DNA from: Caldimonas mangrovi
GTDB taxonomy: Bacteria; Pseudomonadota; Gammaproteobacteria; Burkholderiales; Burkholderiaceae_C
Direction of reading: 5' to 3'
Assembly (NCBI RefSeq): GCF_023721835.1
Contig: NZ_JAMKFE010000013.1
Coordinates: 1-64,000 of the forward strand
DNA length: 64,000 nucleotides
In this document: positions 55,633 through 64,000 of the stretch, in pieces
Numbering within the stretch: the stretch's first letter is position 1
Layout of the letters: every line of letters starts with the position of its first letter
Translations under genes and position numbers: made by a program
Notes under the pieces: model-generated
The model's input: only the letters and a program-made list of their open reading frames with translations
What the model was told of the DNA's origin: nothing
The model's database searches: none

Positions 55633-55821
55633 TCAATGGCGGCGGTCGAAGGCGTCCTTCACCCGCTCCTTGGCATCACCGTAATCACCCTGCACGTCGC
55701 CCGCGGTTTTCTGCACGCGGCCCTTGGCTTCCAGACGTTCACTGTCGATCGCCCGGCCGGTGACTTCCTTCACCTTGCCCTTGGCCTGCTCGGTGCGTCC
55801 CTTGACTTGGTCTCGGTTCAT
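55633..55821 (-). CDS. CsbD family stress protein
   Basis: 62 residues from ATG 55821, preceded by AAAGGA. 'MNRDQVKGRTEQAKGKVKEVTGRAIDSERLEAKGRVQKTAGDVQGDYGDAKERVKDAF' is the complete CsbD pattern: small, highly charged and helical. CsbD proteins are abundant in stationary phase or under general stress and have no defined biochemical role. Confidence 0.95.
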   Translation of the reverse strand: MNRDQVKGRTEQAKGKVKEVTGRAIDSERLEAKGRVQKTAGDVQGDYGDAKERVKDAFDRRH

Positions 55822-55951
55822 GGTGAGTCCTTTCTGCAATGTAGAAACGACGGGGCCTTCCCCGACAGCTCCACTTTGCATGCGGACGCCATGTCACGCC
55901 TGTCGGCCGGGCCCGCCGGCCCGCGTAGGACAAATCCCGACCGGGCGGCCT

Positions 55952-57232
55952 TCAGGTCAGGGCGTCGTCCAGTACCTCCACCCAGTGCCGCACCGGCGTG
56001 GTGGTCCCGGTCCGCAGGTGCTGGATGCAGCCGATGTTGGCCGAGACGATGGTCTGCGCCTCCAGCGGCGCCAGATGCGACAGTTTGCGGTCGCGCAGCT
56101 GGTACGCGAGCTCGGGCTGCAGCACCGAATAGGTTCCCGCCGAGCCGCAGCACAGGTGCGCCTCGCCCGCGGCCAGCTGCACGTCGAAGCCGAGCTCGCG
56201 CAGGCCGGCCTCGACGCCGCCGCGCAGCTGCTGCCCATGCTGCAAGGTGCAGGGCGGGTGGAACGCCAGGCGTTTCCTGGGGGCGGCTGAGGAGGCCGCA
56301 CCCTCTGCCCGTTCCTTGGCCGCGCGGGGAAGGGCCAGGCGAGGCTTGAGTTTCGGTACCAGTTCCGGCAGCAGCTCGGAAAGGTCCTTGGTCAACTCGC
56401 TGATGCGTCGGGCTTGCTCGGCGTACTGCGGGTCGTGTTGCAGGTGGTGGCCGTATTCCTTCACTGTGACACCGCAGCCGGAGGCGTTCATCACGATCGC
56501 CTCGACCTCGCCGCGCACGACCAGCGGCCACCACGCATCGATGTTGCGGCGCATGTCGGCCAGCCCGCCGTCATGGTCGTTCAAATGGGCGCGGATCGCG
56601 CCGCAGCAGCCGGCGCCGTCGGCGACCACGGTCTGGATGCCCGCGGCGTCGAGCACGCGCGCGGTGGCGCTGTTGATGTTGGGCATCATGGCCGGCTGCA
56701 CGCAGCCGGTCAGCATCAGCACCTTGCGGTCGTGCCGGCGCGTGGGCCACTGGTGGGCCCGGGCCGAGCGGTCTTTCGGCGGCACCTTGTGCTTCAGCCT
56801 GGCCGGCAGCAGCGGCCGCACCAGCTGGCCGAGCTTCATCGCCGGGCCGAACAGCGGTGAGGTCAGGCCTTCCTTGAGCGCCGCGCGCACCAGGCGCTCG
56901 CCAGCCGGCCGCTCGACGCGTTCCTCGACGATCTGGCGGCCGATGTCGACCAGTGCGCCGTACTGCACCCCGGAAGGGCAGGTCGACTCGCAGTTGCGGC
57001 AGGTCAGGCAGCGGTCCAGGTGCAGCTGCGTGCTGCGCGTCACCGGTTGACCCTCGAGCACCTGCTTCATCAGGTAGATGCGCCCGCGCGGGCCGTCGAG
57101 TTCGTCGCCGAGCAGTTGGTAGGTCGGGCACGTGGCGGTGCAGAAGCCGCAGTGCACGCACTTGCGCAGGATGGCTTCGGCCTCGCGGCCTTCCGGCGTG
57201 TCCTGGAATTCGGGGGCGAGATGGGTTTGCAT
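55952..57232 (-). CDS. glcF: Glycolate oxidase iron-sulfur subunit
   Basis: 426 residues. Two [4Fe-4S] motifs near the N-terminus: 'CVHCGFCTATCPTY' and 'CLTCRNCESTCPSG'. Two CCG domains follow: 'GCVQPAMMPNINSATARVLDAAGIQTVVADGAGCCGAIRAHLNDHDGG' and 'FHPPCTLQHGQQLRGGVEAGLRELGFDVQLAAGEAHLCCGSAGTYSVLQPELA'. With GlcD and GlcE it forms the membrane-associated enzyme that oxidises glycolate to glyoxylate. Last of the glcDEF operon, 16 bases after glcE. Confidence 0.96.
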   Translation of the reverse strand: MQTHLAPEFQDTPEGREAEAILRKCVHCGFCTATCPTYQLLGDELDGPRGRIYLMKQVLEGQPVTRSTQLHLDRCLTCRNCESTCPSGVQYGALVDIGRQIVEERVERPAGERLVRAALKEGLTSPLFGPAMKLGQLVRPLLPARLKHKVPPKDRSARAHQWPTRRHDRKVLMLTGCVQPAMMPNINSATARVLDAAGIQTVVADGAGCCGAIRAHLNDHDGGLADMRRNIDAWWPLVVRGEVEAIVMNASGCGVTVKEYGHHLQHDPQYAEQARRISELTKDLSELLPELVPKLKPRLALPRAAKERAEGAASSAAPRKRLAFHPPCTLQHGQQLRGGVEAGLRELGFDVQLAAGEAHLCCGSAGTYSVLQPELAYQLRDRKLSHLAPLEAQTIVSANIGCIQHLRTGTTTPVRHWVEVLDDALT

Positions 57233-57248
57233 GTCTCGGTCGTCCGGG

Positions 57249-58370
57249 TCATAGGCCCGGGTAGAGGCGGCCGGGGTTGAAGATGCCGGCCGGGTCGAAG
57301 GCCTTTTTCAGCTCGCGGTGGATGCGATCCAGCGGTGCGCCCAACGGCGCGAAGCTGCCGGCACTGCGGTCACGCCCGTAGAACTGCGTGGCGTGGCCGC
57401 CGGCCTGGCGTGCGGCCTCGCGCATCGTGCCCGCCGGCATGGTGGTGCACAACCAGCGTTGCGCGCCGCCCCATTCGATCAGTTGTTCGCCGGACAGTTG
57501 CAGCGGTTTTGCCGTGGACGCCACCGACAGCCGCCACAAGCTGCCGCCGGCATCGACGGCCGCCTTGGCCTTGGCGAAGAATTCGTCGGTGTGATGGCGC
57601 AGGCCCTGCCAGAAGTCGTCGGCCTGAGGGGCGGCGATCGGCTCGCCGCCCAGCCACTGCATGGCGGCGTCGACAGCCGCCGCCGCGCCGCGCAGCCGCA
57701 GCACCAGCATGCCGTCCCACCAGGCGCTCGCATTGATCGGCAGCGGCCTGCCGCCCCATTCGTTGAGCCGCTGGATCGCGGTGGCCTGGTCCATCTCGAA
57801 GCGCACGGTCGCCGTCGCAGGCGCTGTCGGCAGCACCTTCAGCGACACCTCGAGGATCGCGCCCAGCGAACCGAGCGAGCCGGCGAGCAGGCGCGAGACG
57901 TCGTAGCCTGCGACGTTTTTCATCACCTGGCCACCGAAGCTGAGCACTTCGCCTTTGCCGTTCAGCAGCGTTGCGCCGAGCATGTAGTCGCGTACCGCGC
58001 CGACCGCCGCACGCGATGGGCCCGAAAGGCCGGCGGCGACCATGCCGCCGACGGTGCTTCCTGGCGCGAAGTGCGGGGGCTCGAAGGGCAGGCACTGGCC
58101 TTTGTCCGCCAGCACCGCCTCGAGTTCGGCAAGCGGGGTGCCGCAGCGGGCGGTGATCACCAGTTCGCTCGGCTCGTAGCTGGTAATGCCCCGGAAGGGC
58201 CGAACGTCGAGGGCGGCGGCCGCGTCGACGGGGTTGCCGTAGAAGGGTTTGGTGCCGCCTGCCTGGATACGCAGTGGGGTGCCGGTTGCGGTGGCGGACC
58301 TGATCCGGTCGACCAGGGGATCCAGTTCGGGGTGATTCGTCACGGGGTGGCCCTTGCTGTGCGACGTCAT
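57249..58370 (-). CDS. glcE: Glycolate oxidase FAD-binding subunit
   Basis: 373 residues from ATG 58370; GTG 58343 (AAGG upstream) is an alternative that removes nine non-conserved residues. FAD_binding_4 domain: 'LRIQAGGTKPFYGNP', 'LVITARCGTPLAELEAVLADKGQCLPFEPPHFAPGSTVGGMVAAGLSGPSRAAVGAVRDYMLGATLLNGKGEVLSFGGQVMKNVAGYDVSRLLAGSLGSLG'. C-terminal 'FDPAGIFNPGRLYPGL' is typical. It partners GlcD. Start is four bases after the glcD stop. Confidence 0.95.
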   Translation of the reverse strand: MTSHSKGHPVTNHPELDPLVDRIRSATATGTPLRIQAGGTKPFYGNPVDAAAALDVRPFRGITSYEPSELVITARCGTPLAELEAVLADKGQCLPFEPPHFAPGSTVGGMVAAGLSGPSRAAVGAVRDYMLGATLLNGKGEVLSFGGQVMKNVAGYDVSRLLAGSLGSLGAILEVSLKVLPTAPATATVRFEMDQATAIQRLNEWGGRPLPINASAWWDGMLVLRLRGAAAAVDAAMQWLGGEPIAAPQADDFWQGLRHHTDEFFAKAKAAVDAGGSLWRLSVASTAKPLQLSGEQLIEWGGAQRWLCTTMPAGTMREAARQAGGHATQFYGRDRSAGSFAPLGAPLDRIHRELKKAFDPAGIFNPGRLYPGL

Positions 58371-58374
58371 CACG

Positions 58375-59904
58375 TCAGAACCGCGGAATGTCCGCAAACG
58401 CCATCAAGCCCTTGCGCACCACCATCTTCCCGTACTCCGCGCAGCGATTCAGCGTGGGCACCACTTTCCCGGGATTCAGCAGCTCGAGCGGATCGAACGC
58501 CCGCTTCACCCCCCGCATCTGCTCCAGCTCCTCGGGCGTGAACTGCACGCACATCGAACTCAGCTTCTCGACACCGACCCCATGCTCGCCGGTGATGGTG
58601 CCACCGAGCGCAACGCTGGTTTCCAGAATGTCGGCGCCGAACAATTCGCAGCGGTGCAGCTGGTCGGCGTCGTTGGCGTCGAACAGGATCAGCGGATGCA
58701 GGTTGCCGTCTCCCGCGTGGAACACGTTGGCACAGCGCAGCCCGTACTTCTTCTCCATCTCGCCGATCGCGATCAGGATGTCGGCCAGCCGCTTGCGCGG
58801 GATCGTCGAATCCATGCACATGTAATCGGGGCTGATGCGCCCGCTGGCAGGAAAGGCGTTCTTGCGCCCGCTCCAGAACTTCAGCCGCTGGGCTTCGTCG
58901 CGGCTCACTTCGACACGGGTGGCGCCTGCACCGACGAGCACGTCGACCATACGACCGATCTCCTCGTTCACCTCCTCGGGCGTGCCGTCGCTCTCGCACA
59001 GCAGAATCGCCTCGGCACCGAGGTCGTAGCCGGCCTGCACGAAATCCTCGACGGCGGCCGTCATCGGCTTGTCCATCATCTCCAGCCCGGCCGGGATGAT
59101 GCCGGCAGCGATGACATTGGCCACCGCGTCGCCGGCTTTGCGGATGTCGTCGAAGCTGGCCATGATGCAGCGCGCCAGCTGCGGTTTCGGCACCAGCTTC
59201 ACGGTGACCTCGGTCACCACGCCCAGCATGCCCTCGCTGCCGACGAACAGCGCCAGCAGGTCCAGGCCCGGCGCGTCGAGTGCGTCGCCACCGAGTTCCA
59301 GCGGCTCGCCTTCGACCGTGTAGCCGCGCACCTTCGACACGTTGTGCACCGTCAGGCCGTACTTCAGGCAGTGCACGCCGCCCGAGTTCTCGGCGACGTT
59401 GCCGCCGATCGTGCAGGCGATCTGGCTGCTCGGGTCGGGCGCGTAGTACAGGCCGTAGGGTGCCGCAGCCTCGCTGATCGCCAGGTTGCGCACGCCGCCT
59501 TGAACGACGGCGGTGCGTGCATACGGGTCGACCTTGAGGATCCGGTTGAACTTGGCCAGGCTGAGGGTCACGCCGAGGCGGTGCGGCAGGGCGCCGCCGC
59601 TCAAGCCGGTGCCGGCGCCGCGCGCCACCACGGGCACGCGCAAGGCATGGCAGGCCCGCAGCACGGCGGCCACCTGGGCTTCGGTCTCGGGCAACGCCAC
59701 CACGAGCGGTTGCTCCCGGTAGGCGGTCAAGCCGTCGCACTCATACGGCACGGTGTCCTCGCGCCGCCACAGCAGCGCATGGGCGGGCAGCACGGCCGAC
59801 AACGCGGCCACGACAGCCGCTTGCCGTTCCCGGCGCCCGGGCTCGGCGGCCGCGGCATCACCGGGCCCGGACAGCGCCGCGGCGGGCGGCAGGGGGGCAT
59901 TCAT
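58375..59904 (-). CDS. glcD: Glycolate oxidase catalytic subunit
   Basis: 509 residues; GGAGACC precedes the ATG. FAD_binding_4 motifs 'PVVARGAGTGLSGGALP' and 'GLYYAPDPSSQIACTIGGNVAENSGGVHCLKYGLTVHNV', and the FAD-oxidase C domain with 'ANVFHAGDGNLHPLILFD' and 'GGTITGEHGVGVEK', where the His residues take part in 2-hydroxyacid oxidation. It has a short N-terminal extension of about 25 residues. First gene of glcDEF. No GlcC-type regulator is adjacent. 59905-60067 holds only the promoter region. Confidence 0.96.
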   Translation of the reverse strand: MNAPLPPAAALSGPGDAAAAEPGRRERQAAVVAALSAVLPAHALLWRREDTVPYECDGLTAYREQPLVVALPETEAQVAAVLRACHALRVPVVARGAGTGLSGGALPHRLGVTLSLAKFNRILKVDPYARTAVVQGGVRNLAISEAAAPYGLYYAPDPSSQIACTIGGNVAENSGGVHCLKYGLTVHNVSKVRGYTVEGEPLELGGDALDAPGLDLLALFVGSEGMLGVVTEVTVKLVPKPQLARCIMASFDDIRKAGDAVANVIAAGIIPAGLEMMDKPMTAAVEDFVQAGYDLGAEAILLCESDGTPEEVNEEIGRMVDVLVGAGATRVEVSRDEAQRLKFWSGRKNAFPASGRISPDYMCMDSTIPRKRLADILIAIGEMEKKYGLRCANVFHAGDGNLHPLILFDANDADQLHRCELFGADILETSVALGGTITGEHGVGVEKLSSMCVQFTPEELEQMRGVKRAFDPLELLNPGKVVPTLNRCAEYGKMVVRKGLMAFADIPRF

Positions 59905-60067
59905 CGTGGGGTCTCCTCATCGGCCGCCGGTCTCGGCCAGCGGCATCTCGAATCGGTCGCACTGTAATGCGCGCAAGCTGAGACCGGGCTGAAGATGTGC
60001 CCCGTGCGACGTCATGTCGGTTTTGACCTGGGAACAAAAGTGCCGGGTTTGATGCCGATCAGCCCGA

Positions 60068-60625
60068 TCACCGGCGCGGCACGTTCAGCGAGGCCGGCTT
60101 GTCGGCGGGCCGGGCGGCCGGTGCCGACCACGGCCGCGGCTCCCAGGGCGGGCGCGGCGCAGGGCGTACGCCAGGTAGCCAGGGCCGGTGCCAGCCGGGG
60201 ATCACCACGGCTGGCGGCGTCTGTTCCGCCAGTTGGCGCGCGGTGCGCTCGCGCTCGGCTTCCAGCAGGGCCAGTGCCTGGGCGCGTCGCATCCGCTCGA
60301 TCTCCAGTTCGTTGTCGAGTTGCTGGCGGTAGTCGGCGGCACGCTGGACCCGCTGGTGGATCTCGTTCGCTTCGGCGCGCGCCGCTTCACGGCGTGCGGC
60401 GGCCTGCACCGGGTCGTCGGGCACGAAGCTCCAGTTGCGCTCGGTCACGGCGCCGGGCTCCGGCCGGTCGGAGAAGACGATGCGCCCATCGGGCAGGCGC
60501 TGTTGGTAAACGGTTTGCGGGGCGCGCTCGCCTTCGGCCGCTATCGCGGGGCCGACGGCCAGCGCGGCGGCACAGACGAGGCAGGCCACGAACGAAGGGG
60601 TGGAGCAAGTCAGTCGCATTGACAT
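60068..60625 (-). CDS. DUF4124 domain periplasmic protein with coiled coil
   Basis: 185 residues from ATG 60625 (AGAGG five bases upstream). Signal peptide of about 29 residues, cut after 'AIA'. The DUF4124 core is short: 'TVYQQRLPDGRIVFSDRPEPGAVTERNW'. Then comes a charged coiled coil at about 75-135 ('ARREAARAEANEIHQRVQRAADYRQQLDNELEIERMRRAQALALLEAERERTARQL') and a Pro/Trp/Arg-rich tail. The family is common in beta- and gammaproteobacteria; function unknown. It is divergent from the membrane protein at 60711. Confidence 0.85.
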   Translation of the reverse strand: MSMRLTCSTPSFVACLVCAAALAVGPAIAAEGERAPQTVYQQRLPDGRIVFSDRPEPGAVTERNWSFVPDDPVQAAARREAARAEANEIHQRVQRAADYRQQLDNELEIERMRRAQALALLEAERERTARQLAEQTPPAVVIPGWHRPWLPGVRPAPRPPWEPRPWSAPAARPADKPASLNVPRR

Positions 60626-60710
60626 TTCGACCTCTCGGGCAGCACCGGGTTCCGCCGTTCGGGCCGGGGCTCACTACACTTTGGCACTTTCACGTCTGCT
60701 GCGCCAGCCC

Positions 60711-61388
60711 ATGCCGCCTGTTTCCCTGTCGCCCGTTTCCCGCCCCTTCGTGTCGCTGTGGTTCGTGCTCGTTTTCGCCGCCGCGGCGCTGGTGCTGTGG
60801 GCTGCGCTGCCGCCGCCGCAGGTGATGGCACTGATGTCGGAAGACGGGCCGGTCGAGATTGCCTCCGCGACGCTGTACTTCGTCACCGCCGTGGCGTTGT
60901 GGTTCGTGCGCGGGCGCAGCATGCCGGCCGCGCTGGCGGTGGCACTGTCCGTCGTGCTGTGCGCCTTCGGCGCGCGCGAACTCGACCTGCACAAGGCCTG
61001 GACCGGCGTCAGCACGCTGAAGGTCAGCTTCTATCTCGGTGCGGCACCCCTGCAGCAGAAATTGGCAGCGCTTGCGGTGATCGGGCCGGCGGCGTACGCC
61101 ATGGTCTACCTGCTGCTGCGCTATGGCCTCCCGGTGCTGCGCGGCCTGCGGCAGCGCGACCCGGTGGCGGTCACGGTCATCGTGTTCTGGGCCACGCTGG
61201 TGTTGTCGAAGCTGATCGACCGGTCGCAGAACGTGCTGCTGGAGGACTTCGGCATCCAGTTCAGTCCAGCTTTGTCCGCGCTGCGGTCGGCCTGGGAAGA
61301 AGGCCTCGAGCTTTGCGCCGGCGTGCTCATCTGGGTCGGGCTGCTGCAGCACCGACGCCAAGCTGGTGCCGGGTCTATTCGGCCGTGA
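60711..61388 (+). CDS. Unrecognised integral membrane protein
   Basis: 225 residues from ATG 60711. Six hydrophobic spans: 'FVSLWFVLVFAAAALVLWAAL', 'EIASATLYFVTAVALWFV', 'AALAVALSVVLCAFGAREL', 'LAALAVIGPAAYAMVYLLL', 'AVTVIVFWATLVLSKLIDRSQNVL', 'GLELCAGVLIWVGLL'. Conserved-looking charged residues lie in 'EDGPVEIASA', 'ARELDLHKAWT' and 'KLIDRSQN' between spans. I do not recognise the family. Its end overlaps the convergent FIST gene by 14 bases. Confidence 0.75.
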   Translation: MPPVSLSPVSRPFVSLWFVLVFAAAALVLWAALPPPQVMALMSEDGPVEIASATLYFVTAVALWFVRGRSMPAALAVALSVVLCAFGARELDLHKAWTGVSTLKVSFYLGAAPLQQKLAALAVIGPAAYAMVYLLLRYGLPVLRGLRQRDPVAVTVIVFWATLVLSKLIDRSQNVLLEDFGIQFSPALSALRSAWEEGLELCAGVLIWVGLLQHRRQAGAGSIRP

Positions 61389-62598
61389 ACACCGTCAGCA
61401 CACCGGTATAGCCGTACAGGTGGTGGCGGGCGATCTCGCCGCCCGCGAAGAACCCGGTCAGCGGCACGTCGCCGAGCGCGTGGCGCACGATCTGCAGTTC
61501 GGCCGACGAGCCGCCGAAATGCGGCCCGCCGCGCCCGGCGCAGCTCACATACACCGCGCCGGCGATGCGCCGCCCGCCCAGGGGCGCGCCTTGCGGCTCG
61601 CCGCCAGCCGCCTGCCGTGCGAATGCGGCAGCGGCTTCGACGGGCAGCGATTCCGGTTCGAGTTCTTCGCGGATCTCGGTGCAGATGCGCACCAGGTCGC
61701 GGCGCGCCGCTTCGGCGTCGCGTGAGCAGAACGCCAGCTGCATGCCGGTCTCGGGCTGGTCGGCGACCGCGATGCCACGCTCGCGCGGGTCGATGCCGAT
61801 CAGATGCCTGACACGCGTGTCCACGCCGAACTGCCCGGCGCGCGAGATCGACAGCGTGGCGGCATCGCTCAGGCCCACCAACGTGGTCTGCAGACGCGGC
61901 AGCGCCTTGCGCGGCTCCGCCGGGTCGACGGCCAGGTCGCGCAGCAGGCAATCGAGCGCCGGCTCGTCGTCGAGCGTGGCGACGACGTTGCGCTCCACGC
62001 GGGTGATGCGACGCGCGGGACCGACCGGGCGGCAACCTTGCGTCACGCGCGAGATCAACGGCACCGAGGCATCGAAAGCAACCCCCGACAAGCCGCCGGT
62101 GAACACCTCGTCCGCGACGTGCAGCGTGCGCGTGCGGGCCGCGGCCAGGCCGCCGAACAGGTAGCCGCTGGCCGTGCGTGCGGCCAGCTCGCCGACCAGG
62201 TCGTCCATGTCGGGCGTGCCCGGGTCGGCGTGCACCTGTGCCGCGTGGGCGGCGAACTGCTGCGGTAGCGGCCGCACGCCCGAGAACACGCGGAAGCTGT
62301 CGCGCGGCGGGTCGCCGAGCATCACGCTCAAGGCCGGTTCGTCGAAGTATTCGACGCCGCAACCCATCACGCCGACGCCGACCGCACCGACCCAGGCCGT
62401 GCCCGGGTGCCGCTCCGTCAGATGAGCGAGGATCTGTTCGGCTTGCGCGGCGTGGTGGTCCGTCAGGTAGAGCCAGCCCAGCGTGGGCTGTGCCACGGCG
62501 CCGGGGCGGCCGCGCTGGCCGTCCAGTTGTGCCAGCACGAGCGACAGCGCCATGCGCCAGTCGGGGTGCATGGCGTGGGCATGCAGGAAGGTGTTCAT
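61375..62598 (-). CDS. FIST domain sensory protein
   Basis: 407 residues. FIST_N at about 20-210 ('GWLYLTDHHAAQAEQILAHLTERHPGTAWVGAVGVGVMG', 'SGYLFGGLAAARTRTLHVADEVFTGGLSGVAFD') and FIST_C at about 225-395 ('HLIGIDPRERGIAVADQPETGMQLAFCSRDAEAARRDLVRICTEI', 'GAVYVSCAGRGGPHFGGSSAELQIVRHALGDVPLTGFFAGGEIA', ending 'YTGVLTVF'). FIST domains are thought to bind small ligands such as amino acids and feed signalling proteins. Here no kinase is adjacent. Confidence 0.92.
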   Translation of the reverse strand: MNTFLHAHAMHPDWRMALSLVLAQLDGQRGRPGAVAQPTLGWLYLTDHHAAQAEQILAHLTERHPGTAWVGAVGVGVMGCGVEYFDEPALSVMLGDPPRDSFRVFSGVRPLPQQFAAHAAQVHADPGTPDMDDLVGELAARTASGYLFGGLAAARTRTLHVADEVFTGGLSGVAFDASVPLISRVTQGCRPVGPARRITRVERNVVATLDDEPALDCLLRDLAVDPAEPRKALPRLQTTLVGLSDAATLSISRAGQFGVDTRVRHLIGIDPRERGIAVADQPETGMQLAFCSRDAEAARRDLVRICTEIREELEPESLPVEAAAAFARQAAGGEPQGAPLGGRRIAGAVYVSCAGRGGPHFGGSSAELQIVRHALGDVPLTGFFAGGEIARHHLYGYTGVLTVFTAE

Positions 62599-62649
62599 GT
62601 CTCAGTGTGCCCCGCCCGTGCCGCGGCAGGCGCAAGGGCGAGGTCCGGT

Positions 62650-63354
62650 TCAGGTTTTTGCGGGTGGCTTCGACGCGGCGGCGCGCGGCTTGCCGGTCTT
62701 GGCGCGCGCCCCGGAGGCCCGCTTGCCGGCGGCTGCGGCCACCTTGCGGGCCGGCTCCATCGTCTTGCGCAGCGTTTCCTCCGCGGTGCTGAACGATTGC
62801 TTCATGAGGTTGGTCGCGAGCCGGCTGGCGGATTCGCTGGCCGTGTCCTTCAGTGCTTCCGTCATCGTGCTGGTGGCCAGCGTCGTGAACTGCTTGGTCA
62901 ATGCACCCCACCACTGCATCGGATCGACCGCGCCGGCGGCCGCGTCGCCCTTCGGCGCGGTCGTCTCCTTGGTCGGCTTGCGCCCGGTCGTTTTCTTGCC
63001 CGCTGCGGCGGGCGCCGAGGCCTCGGCAGCCGGGGTGCCGGGGGCGTCCGGCACCGGCACCTTCAGCGATTCGCGCAACGCCTCGACCGGCACGTTCATC
63101 GTCTGCAGCGTCGACAACGTCATGCGCTGCACTTCCATGGCCTGGATCGTCGCGCCCAGCATGCGGGCGTTCTGCTCCAGCCAGAACTGCACGGTGCGCA
63201 GTTCGCCGATGCGCTTTTCGAGCTCTTCCGGGTTCAGCGTCGGCGCCACCCACTGCGTGAAGTTGGGCAGCGCGGTGCCGGCACTCTTGACCAGCCCTTG
63301 CAGAAAATCAAAGCCGGGGACCAGCTTGCCGATGCCTTGCAACGCGTCGCTCAT
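62650..63354 (-). CDS. phaM: PhaM family polyhydroxybutyrate granule protein
   Basis: 234 residues; GGAGACACC precedes the ATG. The N-terminal domain 'LVPGFDFLQGLVKSAG' and 'TQWVAPTLNPEELEKRIGELRTVQFWLEQNARMLGATIQAMEVQRMTLSTLQTMNV' is the PhaM signature. A low-complexity Ala/Pro/Lys linker and a second helical part ('QWWGALTKQFTTLATSTMTEALKD') follow, then a Lys/Arg/Ala-rich tail resembling histone H1, which in Ralstonia PhaM tethers granules to DNA and activates PHB synthase. It implies that the organism stores PHB. Confidence 0.88.
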   Translation of the reverse strand: MSDALQGIGKLVPGFDFLQGLVKSAGTALPNFTQWVAPTLNPEELEKRIGELRTVQFWLEQNARMLGATIQAMEVQRMTLSTLQTMNVPVEALRESLKVPVPDAPGTPAAEASAPAAAGKKTTGRKPTKETTAPKGDAAAGAVDPMQWWGALTKQFTTLATSTMTEALKDTASESASRLATNLMKQSFSTAEETLRKTMEPARKVAAAAGKRASGARAKTGKPRAAASKPPAKT

Positions 63355-63429
63355 GGTGTCTCCTTGTTCGTTCGGCGGATTGTGCTCCGCGACCGGCGTG
63401 CCGGCCAGTCGGGCAAGCGCGAGTGGGCG

Positions 63430-63912
63430 TCACTGCTGGCCCAGATCGACGGTCAGTTCGTCGCCGCGCTGGCTGAGGTGCAGCCGTCCGAGCACGTCCA
63501 TGCCAAGCAAGGCGTGCTCCAGCCCGGGCAACACCACGACGCGCAACCGACGTGCCTCGACGCCGCCTTCCAGGCTGATGTCGGCCTGCGCGATGGCGCC
63601 GGTCACGACACCGCCGGCGGTGCTCGATCGCACGCTGCCCTGCTCGCGCAGTCCTGCGGCGCGCGCGACGGCCTGCGGCACCGCCGTGCTGGTCGCGCCG
63701 GTGTCGACCAGGAAATCGACCTCGACGCCGTTGATGCGGCCCGGCCAGTGATAGTGCCGGTCGGCTGCGCGCCGCAGCGTCACGGTGTCGCCGTTCCATT
63801 CGAAGCGCGTGCGTTGCTGCCGCGCTTCCAGGGCCTGGAAGCCGAGAAACACCGCCAGGCCGAGCATCGCCCAGACTGTGAAGATCTTGAGCGTGCGAGG
63901 GAAGTCACTCAT
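63430..63912 (-). CDS. Retropepsin-like aspartic protease (clan AA, TIGR02281 type)
   Basis: 160 residues. One N-terminal membrane anchor at about 9-27 ('IFTVWAMLGLAVFLGFQAL'), then the single-domain aspartic protease fold with active site 'FLVDTGATSTAVP', a second hydrophobic-hydrophobic-Gly motif 'HALLGMDVLGRLHL', and 'GRINGVEV'. As in retropepsins it should act as a dimer, in the periplasm. Substrates are unknown. 63913-64000, upstream, holds only its promoter region and no gene that I can support. Confidence 0.9.
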   Translation of the reverse strand: MSDFPRTLKIFTVWAMLGLAVFLGFQALEARQQRTRFEWNGDTVTLRRAADRHYHWPGRINGVEVDFLVDTGATSTAVPQAVARAAGLREQGSVRSSTAGGVVTGAIAQADISLEGGVEARRLRVVVLPGLEHALLGMDVLGRLHLSQRGDELTVDLGQQ

Positions 63913-64000
63913 GATGCAATGGTGGTGTGAGGCTCAGGCACCATAGCAGCTGTTTGCCGGTGGGTCGTTTGAAACTCGATGCACGACGCGGGAGTTCAGG

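Noticed and set aside
61121-63253. A 710-residue minus-strand frame overlapping FIST and PhaM genes
   Set aside because: Arg/Ala/Gly-rich shadow translation in a frame other than those of the two recognised genes.

Overview
The window is a 64 kb piece of a GC-rich bacterial chromosome. Gene content points to Betaproteobacteria, order Burkholderiales, probably the Rubrivivax/Leptothrix/Rhizobacter/Caldimonas neighbourhood. The supporting genes are a PhaM-type polyhydroxybutyrate granule protein, a glpD-glpSTPQ-DUF2160-glpV glycerol ABC locus with a DeoR-type GlpR, glcDEF, a Ycf46-type AAA+ ATPase and a MexEF-OprN-like efflux operon. That placement is inference from gene content; there is no rRNA marker. 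I recognised no tRNA, rRNA, CRISPR array, phage or plasmid origin.

Layout. 1-1260: mobile-element debris, namely the 5' end of an IS110-family recombinase running off the left edge, abutting a decayed IS3-family element whose orfB is frameshifted and lacks its 3' end. 1420-6789: small genes on one strand (SnoaL-like, membrane protein with acyl-carrier-like tail, VOC, DUF1697, PhyH, GNAT, DUF2164 and unknowns). Degraded attC-like sequences flank the VOC gene, so part of this block may be fossil integron cassettes. PhyH carries a one-base frameshift in a G run. 6823-14744: a LysR regulator divergent from a hydrolase-like pseudoenzyme and a complete RND efflux operon. 14765-16432: a GNAT/JmjC pair, the JmjC gene frameshifted. 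16602-18741: an orphan dipeptide-type ABC ATPase and gdhA.

18932-19927: the most striking gene. It encodes a 331-residue low-complexity protein with two SUMO-interacting-like motifs and a perfect bipartite nuclear localisation signal. Upstream lies a near-consensus PIP (HrpX/HrpB) box with a correctly spaced -10. It reads like a nucleus-targeted type III effector. 20107-24399: peptide-binding protein, amidase and a TTC38-like TPR protein. 24401-30370: a V4R/sigma-54 activator divergent from a benzaldehyde dehydrogenase, a coniferyl-alcohol dehydrogenase and a solute-binding protein, an aromatic (lignin-type) catabolic unit. 30376-34113: EamA/GST/AraC operon and a secreted glycerophosphodiesterase.

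34129-38164: an overlapping three-gene operon, MglA-type GTPase, histidine kinase and a receiver-domain/GspE-PilB ATPase fusion, which looks like a polarity or pilus control module. 38438-44279: OmpW, a secreted lipase-like lipoprotein, RibD-type reductase, WYL regulator, TfoX-C protein, VOC protein and Ycf46. 44382-54775: the glycerol regulon. glpK and glpR diverge from glpD and the ABC transporter across an intergenic region dense in GlpR-like repeats. The two ATPases GlpS and GlpT together appear to form one intact and one degenerate nucleotide site. 54875-64000: PNPOx-like protein, proline-rich peptide, CsbD, glcFED, DUF4124, an unknown membrane protein, FIST, PhaM and a retropepsin-like protease.
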